Below are positions 1 through 9,408 of a stretch of 64,000 nucleotides of DNA, in pieces (position 1 is the stretch's first letter; each line of letters begins with the position of its first letter). Below the pieces are notes generated by a model. The model was given only the letters and a program-made list of their open reading frames with translations, was not told the DNA's origin and ran no database searches. The translations under genes were made by a program, and so were the position numbers. The DNA comes from Hydrogenothermaceae bacterium. GTDB lineage: Bacteria; Aquificota; Aquificia; Aquificales; Hydrogenothermaceae. The DNA lies in the NCBI GenBank assembly GCA_026418535.1, contig JAOABC010000002.1, forward strand, positions 186,001-250,000. Reading direction: 5' to 3'.

Positions 1-160
1 CCTCTGCGTACTTGTTTGTAAGGACACTCCCTTGTGCCTCCATGACAGCTTGAGATGTGTAATTTTCAGAGGCTATCATCTCAAGGCGATCCTGCTGTCT
101 TCTAAATTCTTTAACAAAGGCGTCGTAAATTTCCTTATCAGCTTTTAGATGGTTTAGCAT
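1..160 (-). CDS. glyA: Serine hydroxymethyltransferase, N-terminal part (cut by window edge)
   Basis: The 53 visible residues match the start of the PLP enzyme that interconverts serine and glycine and loads one-carbon units on tetrahydrofolate. The diagnostic stretches are [11 protein letters not shown] and [17 protein letters not shown], typical of residues 25-55 of the family. The ATG at 160 has a strong AAGGAGG-type ribosome binding site about 6 nt upstream, overlapping the end of rpiB, so the two genes are probably one transcript. The rest of the gene lies left of the window. Confidence 0.95.
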   Translation of the reverse strand, partial: MLNHLKADKEIYDAFVKEFRRQQDRLEMIASENYTSQAVMEAQGSVLTNKYAE

Positions 161-172
161 AAAAAACCTCCT

Positions 173-628
173 TTATATCTTTCCTTTCTCTATATCGTGT
201 ATGAGCCTGACCCTTCTCTCGTGCCTTCCTCCTTCAAACTCTGTCTCCAAAAAGACATCTATAACAGTCAGAGCATGGTCTAAACCTATGACCCTTTGGC
301 CAAGGGCTAGGACGTTAGCGTCGTTGTGAGACCTTGCCATACGAGCCATGAATTCGTTCGTACAGAGGGCAGCTCTTACACCAGGGACTTTATTAGCGGC
401 TATGGATATTCCTATTCCTGTTCCACAGATGATTATTCCAAAATTTACCTCTCCAGAAGCAACAGATTTAGCAACCTCTTCTCCAAAGTATGGATAGTCT
501 ACAGGCTCCGGCGAGTAGGTTCCCTTGTCTACCACCTCATACTTTTTACTCTTTAGGTACTCCTTTATCTTCTCCTTGTAGAAAAAGCCTCCGTGGTCAC
601 TTCCAACAGCTATCTTCAAAAGATTCAC
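173..628 (-). CDS. rpiB: Ribose-5-phosphate isomerase B
   Basis: RpiB interconverts ribose 5-phosphate and ribulose 5-phosphate in the non-oxidative pentose phosphate pathway. The protein (about 150 aa, family-typical) opens with KIAVGSDHGGFFYKE and carries GIIICGTGIGISIAANKVPG, the phosphate and anomeric-site loop with the catalytic Cys, and the RSHNDANVLALG signature. The reading frame allows a GTG start at 628, but a TTG at 619 fits better: AGAGGTG lies 6 nt before it and the protein would then begin at the conserved MKIAVGSDHGG. It sits 12 nt upstream of glyA. Linking a pentose-pathway enzyme to glyA is common in bacteria. Confidence 0.95.
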   Translation of the reverse strand: MNLLKIAVGSDHGGFFYKEKIKEYLKSKKYEVVDKGTYSPEPVDYPYFGEEVAKSVASGEVNFGIIICGTGIGISIAANKVPGVRAALCTNEFMARMARSHNDANVLALGQRVIGLDHALTVIDVFLETEFEGGRHERRVRLIHDIEKGKI

Positions 629-709
629 CTCTGAAGGTTTTAAACTTGGATTATTTTATCACACCACCTAATCTGATAAAATATAACTAATCACAACTCA
701 GAGGTAGTT

Positions 710-2017
710 ATGGTTAAAAACATCCTCATTTTAGCTTTGTTTTTTAACTCTTTGAGTTTTGGGTCCGATTTGATAAAGTTTGAGGAAGACCCTTTCAACT
801 TGGCAATCAGAGAGATCTCCACAAAGAAGTTTCAGTCCTCTATACTAAAAGCTGTTAAGTTCTATGAAGACGGGGTATACTCAAAATCTATAGACACACT
901 AAAAGAGCTCCTGTCAAAAGGTGATATATCTGACAACGATAAACAGATCGTGTACCTAATACTCTCTTCAAGCTTCTACAAACTGAAGGATGAAGACAGT
1001 ATGATAGGTCTTATAAAGACATTAGACCCAACGAAAATATCGGACAGATACATCCTCTACAGAATATACCAGCTTGCTTCTTTACTCTTTACAGAGAGGA
1101 AAAATCAGGAAGGGATATCGCTGGTTTTAAACTCAGTACTCCCCAGAAAAAACATCGCTTTTAATCAAATCCAGAAAGAGAGTATATTCAAGGTTTACTC
1201 AGGGAACCAATACATAAACTACAGAGGTGTTAACTTTGAGTTGAACAAAAATATCTTTGTTTTTTCTCCTGCTAGTCGAGTCTTTGGTGAGTTGTTCATG
1301 TACGTAGTAGATAGGGACACAACTCTACTTGAGATATCTAAGGCCCTTGGGTTTGGATACTATGAGTTAAAAAACGCAAACCCTCTGCTAGACCCTTTTG
1401 ATGTCAGAAAAGACCAATTAGTTATACTCCCATTCAGAAGGATCTTTCCATACGAGAGGTTTGAATATGGGAGCGTATACATAAACATAGTTGAGAAGAG
1501 ATTGTACTATCCGGTTATTATAGATGGAAAAGAGTACATTATAACTTTCCCCATCGGGATAGGGACAGATGATGCCCAATCTCCAGTTGGAGAATTTAGG
1601 ATAACAGAGAAGAGGAAGGATCCAGCTTGGTATCCTCCGGAGAGTATAAGGAAGGAACAGCCAGACTTACCTAAAGTCTTCCCTCCAGGCCCTGATAATC
1701 CTCTTGGGACAAGAGCCATGAGACTTGGTAATACAGCCTATCTGATGCACGGTACAAATAAAGAGTACGGTATAGGTATGAGAGTAAGTCATGGGTGTAT
1801 AAGGATGTACAACCACGATGTAGAAAAACTGTTTGAGGTGATAGAAATAGGGACTAAGGTTATAAGTAACGAGATCTACTTGAAGAAGGCAAACGGAGAG
1901 GTAGAGATATTTGATGATGAGAGTGTAAAGTATCTGACAAATGGCTACTCTAAAGTATTTTTAACCTTATTTAAAACAGATATGTTAGGTAAGAGTTTCT
2001 CTATAAAAACATTCTAA
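710..2017 (+). CDS. L,D-transpeptidase with LysM domain (YkuD family)
   Basis: This predicted exported enzyme forms or edits peptidoglycan cross-links. The first 18 residues are a signal peptide (MVKNILILALFFNSLSFG). Residues about 20-190 look helical and repeat-like. A LysM peptidoglycan-binding motif follows at about 198-245 (DTTLLEISKALGFGYYELKNANP), then a YkuD domain at about 255-393. The YkuD active site is intact: HGT near 348 and SHGCIRM at 360-366 with catalytic Cys363. bioA follows after 12 nt, probably co-transcribed. Which cross-link or lipoprotein it acts on cannot be read from the sequence. Confidence 0.9.
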   Translation: MVKNILILALFFNSLSFGSDLIKFEEDPFNLAIREISTKKFQSSILKAVKFYEDGVYSKSIDTLKELLSKGDISDNDKQIVYLILSSSFYKLKDEDSMIGLIKTLDPTKISDRYILYRIYQLASLLFTERKNQEGISLVLNSVLPRKNIAFNQIQKESIFKVYSGNQYINYRGVNFELNKNIFVFSPASRVFGELFMYVVDRDTTLLEISKALGFGYYELKNANPLLDPFDVRKDQLVILPFRRIFPYERFEYGSVYINIVEKRLYYPVIIDGKEYIITFPIGIGTDDAQSPVGEFRITEKRKDPAWYPPESIRKEQPDLPKVFPPGPDNPLGTRAMRLGNTAYLMHGTNKEYGIGMRVSHGCIRMYNHDVEKLFEVIEIGTKVISNEIYLKKANGEVEIFDDESVKYLTNGYSKVFLTLFKTDMLGKSFSIKTF

Positions 2018-2029
2018 AAGGAGTAAAGG

Positions 2030-3388
2030 ATGAACAGAGAAGAGTTGATAAAATGGGATAAAGAGTACTTCTGGCACCCATTCACCCAGATGAAGGTTTA
2101 CAGAGAAGAGGACAATCTCATAGTAGAAAAGGGAGATGGGAACTACGTAGTGGATATATTTGGTAATAAGTATTTAGATGGTATTGCTTCTTTGTGGTGT
2201 AATGTTCACGGTCATAACCATCCAAAATTAAATCAGGCCATATGTGAGCAAGTTGGGAAGATATCCCACTTTACTACCCTTGGAGCATCAAACGTTCCGG
2301 CAATCCTACTGGCTAAGAAACTGGTAGATATAACACCTTCTTCTTTGAATAAGGTTTTTTACAGTGAAGATGGCTCTGAGGCCATGGAGATAGCTATAAA
2401 GATAGCCTACCACTACTGGCATAACAGGGGGTTTAAGGAAAAAAGTAGATTTATAACCCTAAGTGAAGCATACCATGGAGACACTATAGGTAGTGTTAGT
2501 GTTGGTGGTATAAATATATTCCATCAGAAGTACAGGCCTCTTCTGTTTGATGTATATAAACTTCCATCTCCGTACCTGCGAGCTTTGGAACTCATGGGAA
2601 AGGAAAGAGCTCTCTCGAGAGATGCTACTAAGAGGTTGATAGATGAGGTTGAAGAGTTTGTCTTCCAACACCACAAAACTGTAGCAGGGTTTGTCTTAGA
2701 AGCAGGAGTTCAAGGAGCGGCAGGAATACTACCATTTCCAGAAGATTATCTAAAAGAGGTCGAAAGGATATGTAGAGAGTATAATATACTGATGATAGTG
2801 GATGAAGTTGCTACTGGTTTTGGAAGAGCCGGAGAGATGTTTGCATCCATAAAAGAGGGCATAAATCCGGATATAATGGCTGTAGGTAAGGGAATAACTG
2901 GTGGATATCTACCTTTAGCTGCAACCCTCACAACTGACGAGATCTTCAACTCCTTCCTCAGTGAGTTTGGAGAAGCAAAACATTTCTACCATGGTCATAC
3001 TTATACCGGAAACCCAGTAGCCTGTAGTGTTGCTATAACAAACATAGAGATCTTTGAGGAGGATAGGGTGTTAGAAAAAGTTAAAGAAAGAATAAAGCTC
3101 TTGGAGAAGAGATTAGGGGAGTTTTGGGAGTTAAAGCATGTTGGGGATGTAAGACAGTTTGGCCTGATGGCTGGAGTTGAACTGGTTAAAGACAAGAAAA
3201 TTAAAGAGCCTTTTGATTATGGACTTCGTACAGGGTTCAAAGTGGCAAACAGTATGAGAAAAAGAGGTATATGGGTCAGACCTCTTGGAGATGTGATGGT
3301 CATCATGCCACCTCTCTCTATAACAGAGGAGGAGCTAAACTACTTCTTAGACAGCCTTTTTGAAAGTATCAGAGAGTTAGAGATCTAA
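2030..3388 (+). CDS. bioA: Adenosylmethionine-8-amino-7-oxononanoate aminotransferase
   Basis: BioA makes 7,8-diaminopelargonate in biotin synthesis. It is a class III PLP aminotransferase of the usual length (452 aa). The N-terminus has the BioA-specific FWHPFTQM followed by GIASLWCNVHGHNHPKLN. SEDGSEAMEIAIK is the PLP phosphate region, IVDEVATGFGR is the Asp motif, and K287 in MAVGKGITGGYLP is the PLP lysine. The ATG has AAAGGAG 6-7 nt upstream. The last 20 nt overlap the convergent pabB. No other biotin genes lie in the window, so the pathway is scattered. Confidence 0.95.
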   Translation: MNREELIKWDKEYFWHPFTQMKVYREEDNLIVEKGDGNYVVDIFGNKYLDGIASLWCNVHGHNHPKLNQAICEQVGKISHFTTLGASNVPAILLAKKLVDITPSSLNKVFYSEDGSEAMEIAIKIAYHYWHNRGFKEKSRFITLSEAYHGDTIGSVSVGGINIFHQKYRPLLFDVYKLPSPYLRALELMGKERALSRDATKRLIDEVEEFVFQHHKTVAGFVLEAGVQGAAGILPFPEDYLKEVERICREYNILMIVDEVATGFGRAGEMFASIKEGINPDIMAVGKGITGGYLPLAATLTTDEIFNSFLSEFGEAKHFYHGHTYTGNPVACSVAITNIEIFEEDRVLEKVKERIKLLEKRLGEFWELKHVGDVRQFGLMAGVELVKDKKIKEPFDYGLRTGFKVANSMRKRGIWVRPLGDVMVIMPPLSITEEELNYFLDSLFESIRELEI

Positions 3389-4514
3389 GGTTAGCCTTAG
3401 CTTTCAAGAGTGTCTCCTGATACTCATGTTGAGGCTCTGAGTCTGCCACTATTCCTGCTCCTACGTGGATATAACATCTATCTCTTGTGAAGATCATTTG
3501 TCTTATAGCTACGCTCATGGTAAAGTCAAAGTTTGGTTTTATTAAGAGTGTGGCTCCACAGTAAGCCGTCCTTCTGCTGTCTTCCAGTTGGTCTATAATC
3601 TGAGTAGCTCTCTTTTTAGGTGCTCCTGTGACTGAACCTGGTGGAAAGGTTGAGTAGATTATATCCTTTAAAGTTAATTCTGTCGTTAGTCTACCGGTTA
3701 TTGTAGATGACATCTGGTAGAGAGTAGTGTATTCATCCACTTCAAACAGTTTCTCAACCTGAACATTTCTACATATTCTACCAAGATCGTTTCTCATAAG
3801 GTCTGTTATCATAAGGTTTTCTGCTATCTCTTTCTTGTTGTTCAGTAGATGCTTTCTGTAGTCTTTTGATCTATCACAAGTTCCCTTTATAGGCTTTGTG
3901 ATGAGTTTATCCTTTTCCTTTTTTAGAAATAGCTCCATTGAGCCGGATATAATCCTAAAATCCTTATCAACTATATACATCATGTATGGAGTGGGTTGGA
4001 GTTTTGTAAGTCTTAGGAATATAGACAGAGGTCCGAATATACCCTCTACATCGATTCTGTGAGAGAGGTTAAGCTGGTATACATCTCCAGACTGTATGTA
4101 GTATTTTGCTTTTTTTATCTTCTCTAGAAATGACTCTTTGGATGTTTTGTAAACTATCTTTTTTAGGATGTTTCTAAAAAAACTATCTTTTGGTTTTATC
4201 TCTCTGTATGACCTGTAGAGGTTTAGGTATATGAGAGGTATATTAGGTATTCCTTCTTTTGGAACGTTACTTTTGTTTTTAAGGGTATAAAAACCGTACT
4301 CATAGGATATAAACCCAGTTGTGTAGAATCTTCCGGAGGATACAAACTTTTGGATGATAGGTAGAGGATCTTGTATGTGGATGATCTCATTCCCAACTAT
4401 AAGTCTATTCCGATAATACCTTATATTCAGGATAGGTTTTTCAAATAGGTAGTATCCTGCATGCCCTAACCATCCATCCTCTGAGTTAGAGTATATGTAA
4501 GTAGATAGTACCAT
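3369..4514 (-). CDS. pabB: Aminodeoxychorismate synthase component I
   Basis: This chorismate-binding enzyme makes 4-amino-4-deoxychorismate for folate together with the glutamine amidotransferase PabA (candidate at 29450-30043). The C-terminal two-thirds hold the chorismate-enzyme core: ITKPIKGTCDR, MITDLMRNDLGRI, FPPGSVTGAPKKRA and GAGIVADSEPQHEYQET. The Lys in PIKGT marks PabB; anthranilate synthase TrpE has Ala there (PIAGT). At 381 aa it is short because the N-terminal subdomain is trimmed. It lies 22 nt downstream of the DUF151 gene and overlaps bioA tail to tail. Confusion with TrpE is the main alternative and the Lys argues against it. Confidence 0.88.
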   Translation of the reverse strand: MVLSTYIYSNSEDGWLGHAGYYLFEKPILNIRYYRNRLIVGNEIIHIQDPLPIIQKFVSSGRFYTTGFISYEYGFYTLKNKSNVPKEGIPNIPLIYLNLYRSYREIKPKDSFFRNILKKIVYKTSKESFLEKIKKAKYYIQSGDVYQLNLSHRIDVEGIFGPLSIFLRLTKLQPTPYMMYIVDKDFRIISGSMELFLKKEKDKLITKPIKGTCDRSKDYRKHLLNNKKEIAENLMITDLMRNDLGRICRNVQVEKLFEVDEYTTLYQMSSTITGRLTTELTLKDIIYSTFPPGSVTGAPKKRATQIIDQLEDSRRTAYCGATLLIKPNFDFTMSVAIRQMIFTRDRCYIHVGAGIVADSEPQHEYQETLLKAKANLRSLTL

Positions 4515-4536
4515 CAGATAATTATATCAAAATACG

Positions 4537-5073
4537 CTACACTGCCTCTCCTTTTCCAAGTAGGAAGTCATCAGGTTTTACGTTTTCTATAAACTTTTTA
4601 AATTCCTCTAACTCCTTGTCAGAAATAGACTCTTCTTCTTTCTCCTGGGAGGTAGGTTGAGTGTTCTGTTGTATATCACTCCAGTCTATTTTCTCTACCA
4701 CATCCTCGTTTAGGAATATTGGAGCGTTGAACCTTAGGGCTAAGTTTACGGCGTCACTTGGTCTTGCATCGATGTAGATGTCCTTTCCGTTCTGCTCTAT
4801 AACTATGTTTGCGATGTAAGCGTTATTTACTTTGCCTACAATCTCAACAGCTTTTACAAAGCCATCAAGTTTTTCTACCACGTTTTTGAATAGTTCATAA
4901 GTTAGGGATCTTGGAAACTTATTACCAGTTTGATACATCATTATTCCTTCTGCCTCTGGAACTCCTATCCAGATAGGGAATATTTCTTTCTCATTCTCTT
5001 TGTTTGCAAGTAGTAGTATGGGATTTCCAGTTATGTTGTCTACTCCCAAGCCTTTTACAATAACCTGTATCAT
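4537..5073 (-). CDS. DUF151 / bifunctional nuclease family protein
   Basis: A 178-aa protein with an N-terminal DUF151 (BFN) domain at about 1-125: IFPIWIGVPEAEGI, PRSLTYELFKNVVEKL and DARPSDAVNLALRFNAPIFL are the conserved blocks. Family members in plants and thermophiles have been described as nucleases, but most bacterial ones are uncharacterised. The tail (130-178) is acidic and Ser/Glu-rich, a common variable extension. It is probably expressed with pabB downstream, and divergently from the helicase at 5142. The name is secure; the biochemical role is not. Confidence 0.88.
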   Translation of the reverse strand: MIQVIVKGLGVDNITGNPILLLANKENEKEIFPIWIGVPEAEGIMMYQTGNKFPRSLTYELFKNVVEKLDGFVKAVEIVGKVNNAYIANIVIEQNGKDIYIDARPSDAVNLALRFNAPIFLNEDVVEKIDWSDIQQNTQPTSQEKEEESISDKELEEFKKFIENVKPDDFLLGKGEAV

Positions 5074-5126
5074 CTATAATCACCTCTATAAATTTTATTT
5101 ACAATAATTTACTAAAATTCTTCTCT

Positions 5127-5153
5127 TTGTCAAGATGTATAATGATGTATAAT
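5127..5153 (+). promoter_or_regulatory. Possible sigma-70 type promoter for the helicase gene
   Basis: TTGTCA at 5127-5132 and TATAAT at 5148-5153 are separated by 15 nt, slightly short. A second TATAAT lies at 5138-5143. Transcription would begin near 5160, only a few bases before an in-frame ATG at 5163. The region is very AT-rich, so chance matches are likely. Confidence 0.35.
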
Positions 5154-7604
5154 AATTTTAGGATGTTTGAGATTATAGATAAAAATATAGTCTTTGAAAG
5201 GGTCTTAGAGGGAAAAGAAGCTACCTATGGGGAGTACAGGTTTAGATCTGAAAAGATAAACCAGTTTCTTCGGAGAAGTAAAATAAATCTCTACTCTCAC
5301 CAAGCAGATGCTATCAAGATACTGTTAAAAGATAAAAAAAATGTGGTTATAACCACTCCAACGGCTTCTGGAAAGTCTTTAATCTATATTCTTACAATAC
5401 TTCAGAAAATAGAGGAGAACCCTTCCTCGACATCAATCCTCATGTTCCCTATAAATGCCCTTGTAAACGACCAGTACGAGAGGATAAAGGAGATCATAGA
5501 GAAGGTTGGATTAAAGGCTACTGTCTCAGTGTATACAGGTCAAACTGAAGAAAAGGAAAGAAGGAGGATAAAAACTGATCAACCAAACATCCTGATAACC
5601 ACTCCAGATATGCTAAACAAAGGTATACTACCATGGCACAGGAATTGGGACTTCTTCATCGGAAACCTTGATACAGTAGTTATAGATGAACTTCATTCTT
5701 ACAGAGGTATATTTGGCTCTCATGTTGCAAATGTAATAAGGAGACTAAACAGGATGGTAGAACACTACAGAGGAATCAAACCTCAGTATATACTAAACTC
5801 GGCCACTATAAAGAACCCTAGAGAGTTTGCTCAGAGGTTTGTTCAAGACGACGTGGTCCAAGCATCAGCCTCCGGTTCACCTTCCCCAAAGAGGATAGTA
5901 AGGGTGTACAAGTCTTTGGACAAGAATACTGTATCTAAAATGGTTATTGAGTTTTTAGTAAAGAATATACCAACGATTGTCTTCTTGGACAGTAGAAGGG
6001 AGGTGGAGCTATTAGCCCTAAGGATAAATAATATTCTCAAAAGAGAGGGTAGAGAAAAACTTATAGACTATATAACATCTTATCGTTCTGGATATGAACC
6101 ATCAGAGAGAAATGAGATAGAGAGAAAACTGAAGAGTGGAAAGTGTAAAGTGGTAATCTCCACAAGTGCCCTTGAAATGGGCGTGGATATAGGATCTTTA
6201 GACGCCTGTATTGTTGTAGGCTATCCGGGAACTCTATCCTCCATCTGGCAGAGATTCGGTAGAGTAGGTCGTAGAGGGAAAACAGCTTACAACCTATTCA
6301 TCCCTAGCACCAATATCTTAGACCAGTACTTTCTAAAAAACCCAGAGGACCTATTTATAAGGAGTATGGAAGAGCCAGTTATCAATCCAGAGAACTCTTA
6401 CATTCTGAAAAAGCACCTGATAGCAATGGCTTCTGAGAAACCTATATCCATATCCAGTATAAGAAACTCTACTGAGAAGTACTACATAAGAGAACTTATG
6501 CTTGAAGAAAAGTTAACCCTAAAAGGGAATAAATTGTACCCAAAAATTAAAGAGTCTTTCTCAATACGCCAGGATGATGAACATTTTGTTATAGTGAGTA
6601 GAGAAACCGGAAGAACTATAGGTAGTATAAATGGACATATGGCCTTTTACGAAACCCATAAGAACGCTGTGTACATACACCAAGGTAAGAGGTATATAGT
6701 AGACTTTATTGATTTTTTGTCAAAAACTGTCTATATCTCAGAAAAAGATATAGACTACTTCACAGACCCCATTGTAAATACGGATGTAAAAGTACTTAAA
6801 GTAGAAAAGTCAAAGAGTTTGGGAGATATGGAGCTTTTCTATGGAGATATCAGTATAAAGTCCACTTTAGTTGGTTATAGCCTGAGAGATATAAATTCCT
6901 ACAGAAAGATAAAGGATGAGAAGCTTGAGGAGGTTTTAGAGAGGAAAATCACAACAAAGGCTATGTGGTTTGTGATGCCTCTGGAGTGGGAGGATATAGT
7001 ATTAGAGCAGACAAAGAAAGAGAAGATAAAAGATCTACTCCAGTTTTTAAAGGACTTTCCGGTAGAACCATATCTGTTAAAAGCATTTCAGGAGTTACTA
7101 AACAGGCCTTCTTACAAAGTCTCTGAGTTGAGAGATTTGCTACAGAATCATGAAGGCTACTTTAAGAACCTCTTTTCGAAACCAAATATGAAGAGTAAGT
7201 ATACAGACTTGGCTGATTTTGGTAAATCAGTTATTTTCATATCTGAAGTCTTTTTAGGTGGACTACATGGGGTAGAGCACTCTATGATAGGAATGTTTTC
7301 ACTTATCACTATGAACGATAGATGGGATATAGGAGGTATGTCTACTCAAATCCACCAAGACACAGAGAGATCTACTGTGTTCATCTACGACGGATTTGAA
7401 GGAGGGATAGGGTACAGTGAAATGGGGTTTGAGAGGTTTACTGACCTGGTGGAGCTGACCTATAAAAACGTCTCAAAGTGCACCTGTCTCAATGGCTGTC
7501 CATCTTGTATTTTGTCTCCAAAATGTGGAAATATGAACCAATTTTTAGACAAAACCTCCACTAAGGTACTACTTAGGATGATAAGGAATATCCTTACTTT
7601 TTAG
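5142..7604 (+). CDS. DEAD/DEAH-type helicase with DUF1998 domain (MrfA/YprA-like)
   Basis: Superfamily 2 helicase of the group containing Bacillus MrfA (YprA), which acts in repair of mitomycin-type DNA damage. Motif I is TTPTASGKS, the Walker B box is DELH within VVIDELHSYRGIFG, motif III is NSATIKNP, and motifs IV-VI end in QRFGRVGRRG. The C-terminus is a DUF1998-type domain with four clustered Cys in CTCLNGCPSCILSPKCG, a likely metal site that is typical of MrfA. The start is uncertain: in-frame TTG 5127, ATG 5142, ATG 5145 and ATG 5163 all lack a good ribosome binding site. The 3' end overlaps convergent secG by 11 nt. Confidence 0.88.
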   Translation: MMYNNFRMFEIIDKNIVFERVLEGKEATYGEYRFRSEKINQFLRRSKINLYSHQADAIKILLKDKKNVVITTPTASGKSLIYILTILQKIEENPSSTSILMFPINALVNDQYERIKEIIEKVGLKATVSVYTGQTEEKERRRIKTDQPNILITTPDMLNKGILPWHRNWDFFIGNLDTVVIDELHSYRGIFGSHVANVIRRLNRMVEHYRGIKPQYILNSATIKNPREFAQRFVQDDVVQASASGSPSPKRIVRVYKSLDKNTVSKMVIEFLVKNIPTIVFLDSRREVELLALRINNILKREGREKLIDYITSYRSGYEPSERNEIERKLKSGKCKVVISTSALEMGVDIGSLDACIVVGYPGTLSSIWQRFGRVGRRGKTAYNLFIPSTNILDQYFLKNPEDLFIRSMEEPVINPENSYILKKHLIAMASEKPISISSIRNSTEKYYIRELMLEEKLTLKGNKLYPKIKESFSIRQDDEHFVIVSRETGRTIGSINGHMAFYETHKNAVYIHQGKRYIVDFIDFLSKTVYISEKDIDYFTDPIVNTDVKVLKVEKSKSLGDMELFYGDISIKSTLVGYSLRDINSYRKIKDEKLEEVLERKITTKAMWFVMPLEWEDIVLEQTKKEKIKDLLQFLKDFPVEPYLLKAFQELLNRPSYKVSELRDLLQNHEGYFKNLFSKPNMKSKYTDLADFGKSVIFISEVFLGGLHGVEHSMIGMFSLITMNDRWDIGGMSTQIHQDTERSTVFIYDGFEGGIGYSEMGFERFTDLVELTYKNVSKCTCLNGCPSCILSPKCGNMNQFLDKTSTKVLLRMIRNILTF

Positions 7605-7884
7605 GTTGTTCAGCTGGGATATCATTTATAACGGATTTTGACTTCGCCATATGATTACTAAGGTAGCTCATTCCTATGACTATAACCATGAATATAGCAC
7701 CTAACCAGTAGGTTACCTTTGTAAGTATGGTGGTAGCTGAGGCTCCAAGGACAGCTTTAGCAGCTCCAGAACCGAAAACAGCTCCAATCTCCGCTCCCTT
7801 TGTTTTCTGCATCAACACTAAAAGTATAAGTAGCCCTGAAACGATTAATAGTAACACGGTCAACAGTCCGTATAAAAACTCCAT
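7594..7884 (-). CDS. secG: Protein translocase subunit SecG
   Basis: Small membrane partner of SecYE in Sec export. The 96-aa protein has two transmembrane helices (about 5-24 and 55-75) around the conserved loop VLMQKTKGAEIGAVFGSG, which is diagnostic for SecG. GGAGG lies 7 nt before the ATG. It is 2 nt downstream of tpiA in the order gpmA-tpiA-secG; the tpiA-secG pairing is widespread in bacteria. Confidence 0.95.
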   Translation of the reverse strand: MEFLYGLLTVLLLIVSGLLILLVLMQKTKGAEIGAVFGSGAAKAVLGASATTILTKVTYWLGAIFMVIVIGMSYLSNHMAKSKSVINDIPAEQPKK

Positions 7885-7886
7885 AT

Positions 7887-8642
7887 CTAAGCCTCCAAAC
7901 AGTGGGTAATTATTTTATAGAACCTCTCAGGATCTATGCTGGCAGTCCCGACTAAAAAGCCTTCCACATCTTTCTCTTTTATGAGTTCTTTAGCATTATT
8001 CTCGTTCACGCTACCACCATACAATATACGACATCCATTATCACTTTCCTTAGAGATACTTTTTAGAAGCTCTCTTATGAACTGATGAACCTCCTGAGCT
8101 TGATCAGGTGTAGCATTTATCCCTGTTCCTATAGCCCAAACAGGTTCATAGGCTATGTCTACAAGGAATACATCCTTATCTAATCCTGCTATCCCTGACC
8201 TTACCTGTCTTTCTATTACATTTAATGTCTTCCCAAGCTCTCTCTCTTCCAAAGTCTCTCCTACACAAAGAATTGGTCTTATACCATGTTTTATAGCAGA
8301 TAGTACTTTCTTATTTATTACTTCATCCTTTTCTCCAAATATGTGTCTTCTTTCAGAGTGTCCTAATATCACATACTCTACATTCAGTTCTTTTAGCATA
8401 TATGGAGATATCTCTCCAGTGAAAGCCCCTTTCTCTTCAAAATGCATATTTTGAGCACCAAGCTTTATAAGACTGTCTCTAAGTTGGATACTTGCGGTAG
8501 ATAGAGAGGTAAAGGGTGGAGCTACCATTACCTCTACGTTTGGAAGAGGTTCTCTATAGAGCTTCTTAAAGATTTGTAGATATTCAACTGTCTGAGCGTT
8601 GGTTTTGTTCATCTTCCAGTTTGCAGCAACCAAGTAAGACAT
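7887..8642 (-). CDS. tpiA: Triosephosphate isomerase
   Basis: TpiA interconverts dihydroxyacetone phosphate and glyceraldehyde 3-phosphate. All active-site elements are present at 251 aa: N8-K10 in AANWKMNK, His95 in VILGHSERRH, Glu166 in AYEPVWAIGTG, and the phosphate loops YGGSV and FLVGTAS. The ATG shares one base with the gpmA stop (TGATG), implying translational coupling between two glycolysis/gluconeogenesis enzymes. Confidence 0.97.
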   Translation of the reverse strand: MSYLVAANWKMNKTNAQTVEYLQIFKKLYREPLPNVEVMVAPPFTSLSTASIQLRDSLIKLGAQNMHFEEKGAFTGEISPYMLKELNVEYVILGHSERRHIFGEKDEVINKKVLSAIKHGIRPILCVGETLEERELGKTLNVIERQVRSGIAGLDKDVFLVDIAYEPVWAIGTGINATPDQAQEVHQFIRELLKSISKESDNGCRILYGGSVNENNAKELIKEKDVEGFLVGTASIDPERFYKIITHCLEA

Positions 8643-9250
8643 CAGTGTCTCCTAATCTCTTTAGATATGATGTTTCCTTCCATGTCCAGCTCGTAAACCA
8701 CTGGAACTCCTGTGTCTAACTCAACCTTTATTATTTCCTCCGGAGACAGTTTCTCCAAGTACATTATGATAGACCTTAAAGAGTTTCCATGGGCTACTAC
8801 CAACACATCATTGTCCTCGTATATGTCTCCAAGAATAGCTCTCTCCAGGAAAGGTATAGTCCTTGCTGCTGTATCCTTTAAAGACTCTCCTTCTGGAGGG
8901 GCTATATCGTAGCTTCTTCTCCATAGATGGACTATATCCTGACCGTACTTCTTTCTTGCCCTATCTTTGTTAAGACCCTGTAGAGCTCCGTAGTGTCTTT
9001 CGTTCAGAGCTTGATCTCTTATAACAGGTATCTGTAGTCCTATAACTTCAAGTATTATCCGGAGGGTCTCCTGAGCTCTTGTGAGTGCAGAAGTGTATGC
9101 AACTTTAAACCTTATATCTTTTAACAGTTCTCCGGCTTTAAAGGCCTCTTCTTTACCCTTCTCTGTAAGTGGTACATCAACCCAGCCGGTGAACCTGTTT
9201 TGAAGGTTCCAGAAAGATTGACCATGTCTAACTAAAACAAGCTTAGGCAT
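8642..9250 (-). CDS. gpmA: Phosphoglycerate mutase, histidine phosphatase type
   Basis: Interconverts 3- and 2-phosphoglycerate in the cofactor-dependent (dPGM) manner. The start at 9250 is chosen over the longer open frame to 9349 because AAGGAG lies 8 nt before it and the protein then begins MPKLVLVRHGQSFWN, the family N-terminus with catalytic His9. Other marks are RFTGWVDVPLTEKG, TRAQETL, LNERHYGALQGLNK and the second catalytic His in VVAHGNSLR. The length is 202 aa, a little short because the usual C-terminal tail is trimmed. It heads the gpmA-tpiA-secG group. Confidence 0.93.
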   Translation of the reverse strand: MPKLVLVRHGQSFWNLQNRFTGWVDVPLTEKGKEEAFKAGELLKDIRFKVAYTSALTRAQETLRIILEVIGLQIPVIRDQALNERHYGALQGLNKDRARKKYGQDIVHLWRRSYDIAPPEGESLKDTAARTIPFLERAILGDIYEDNDVLVVAHGNSLRSIIMYLEKLSPEEIIKVELDTGVPVVYELDMEGNIISKEIRRH

Positions 9251-9408
9251 TCTCTTGCTCCTTATTTTTTGAAAATATTTTAACACAAGAAGATTTATAG
9301 TAGTAAGAATTATAAACCAGGACTGACAAAGGTTTCTAACTATAATCATACAAAATGCGGAGATTAGGATCTATCATTTAGTTAACGAATAACTTTAAGG
9401 TAAAGATA

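Noticed and set aside
9251-9408. Possible RNA gene or riboswitch in the largest intergenic gap
   Set aside because: AT-rich with TATAAT-like words but no cloverleaf, no stable stems and no recognisable aptamer pattern.
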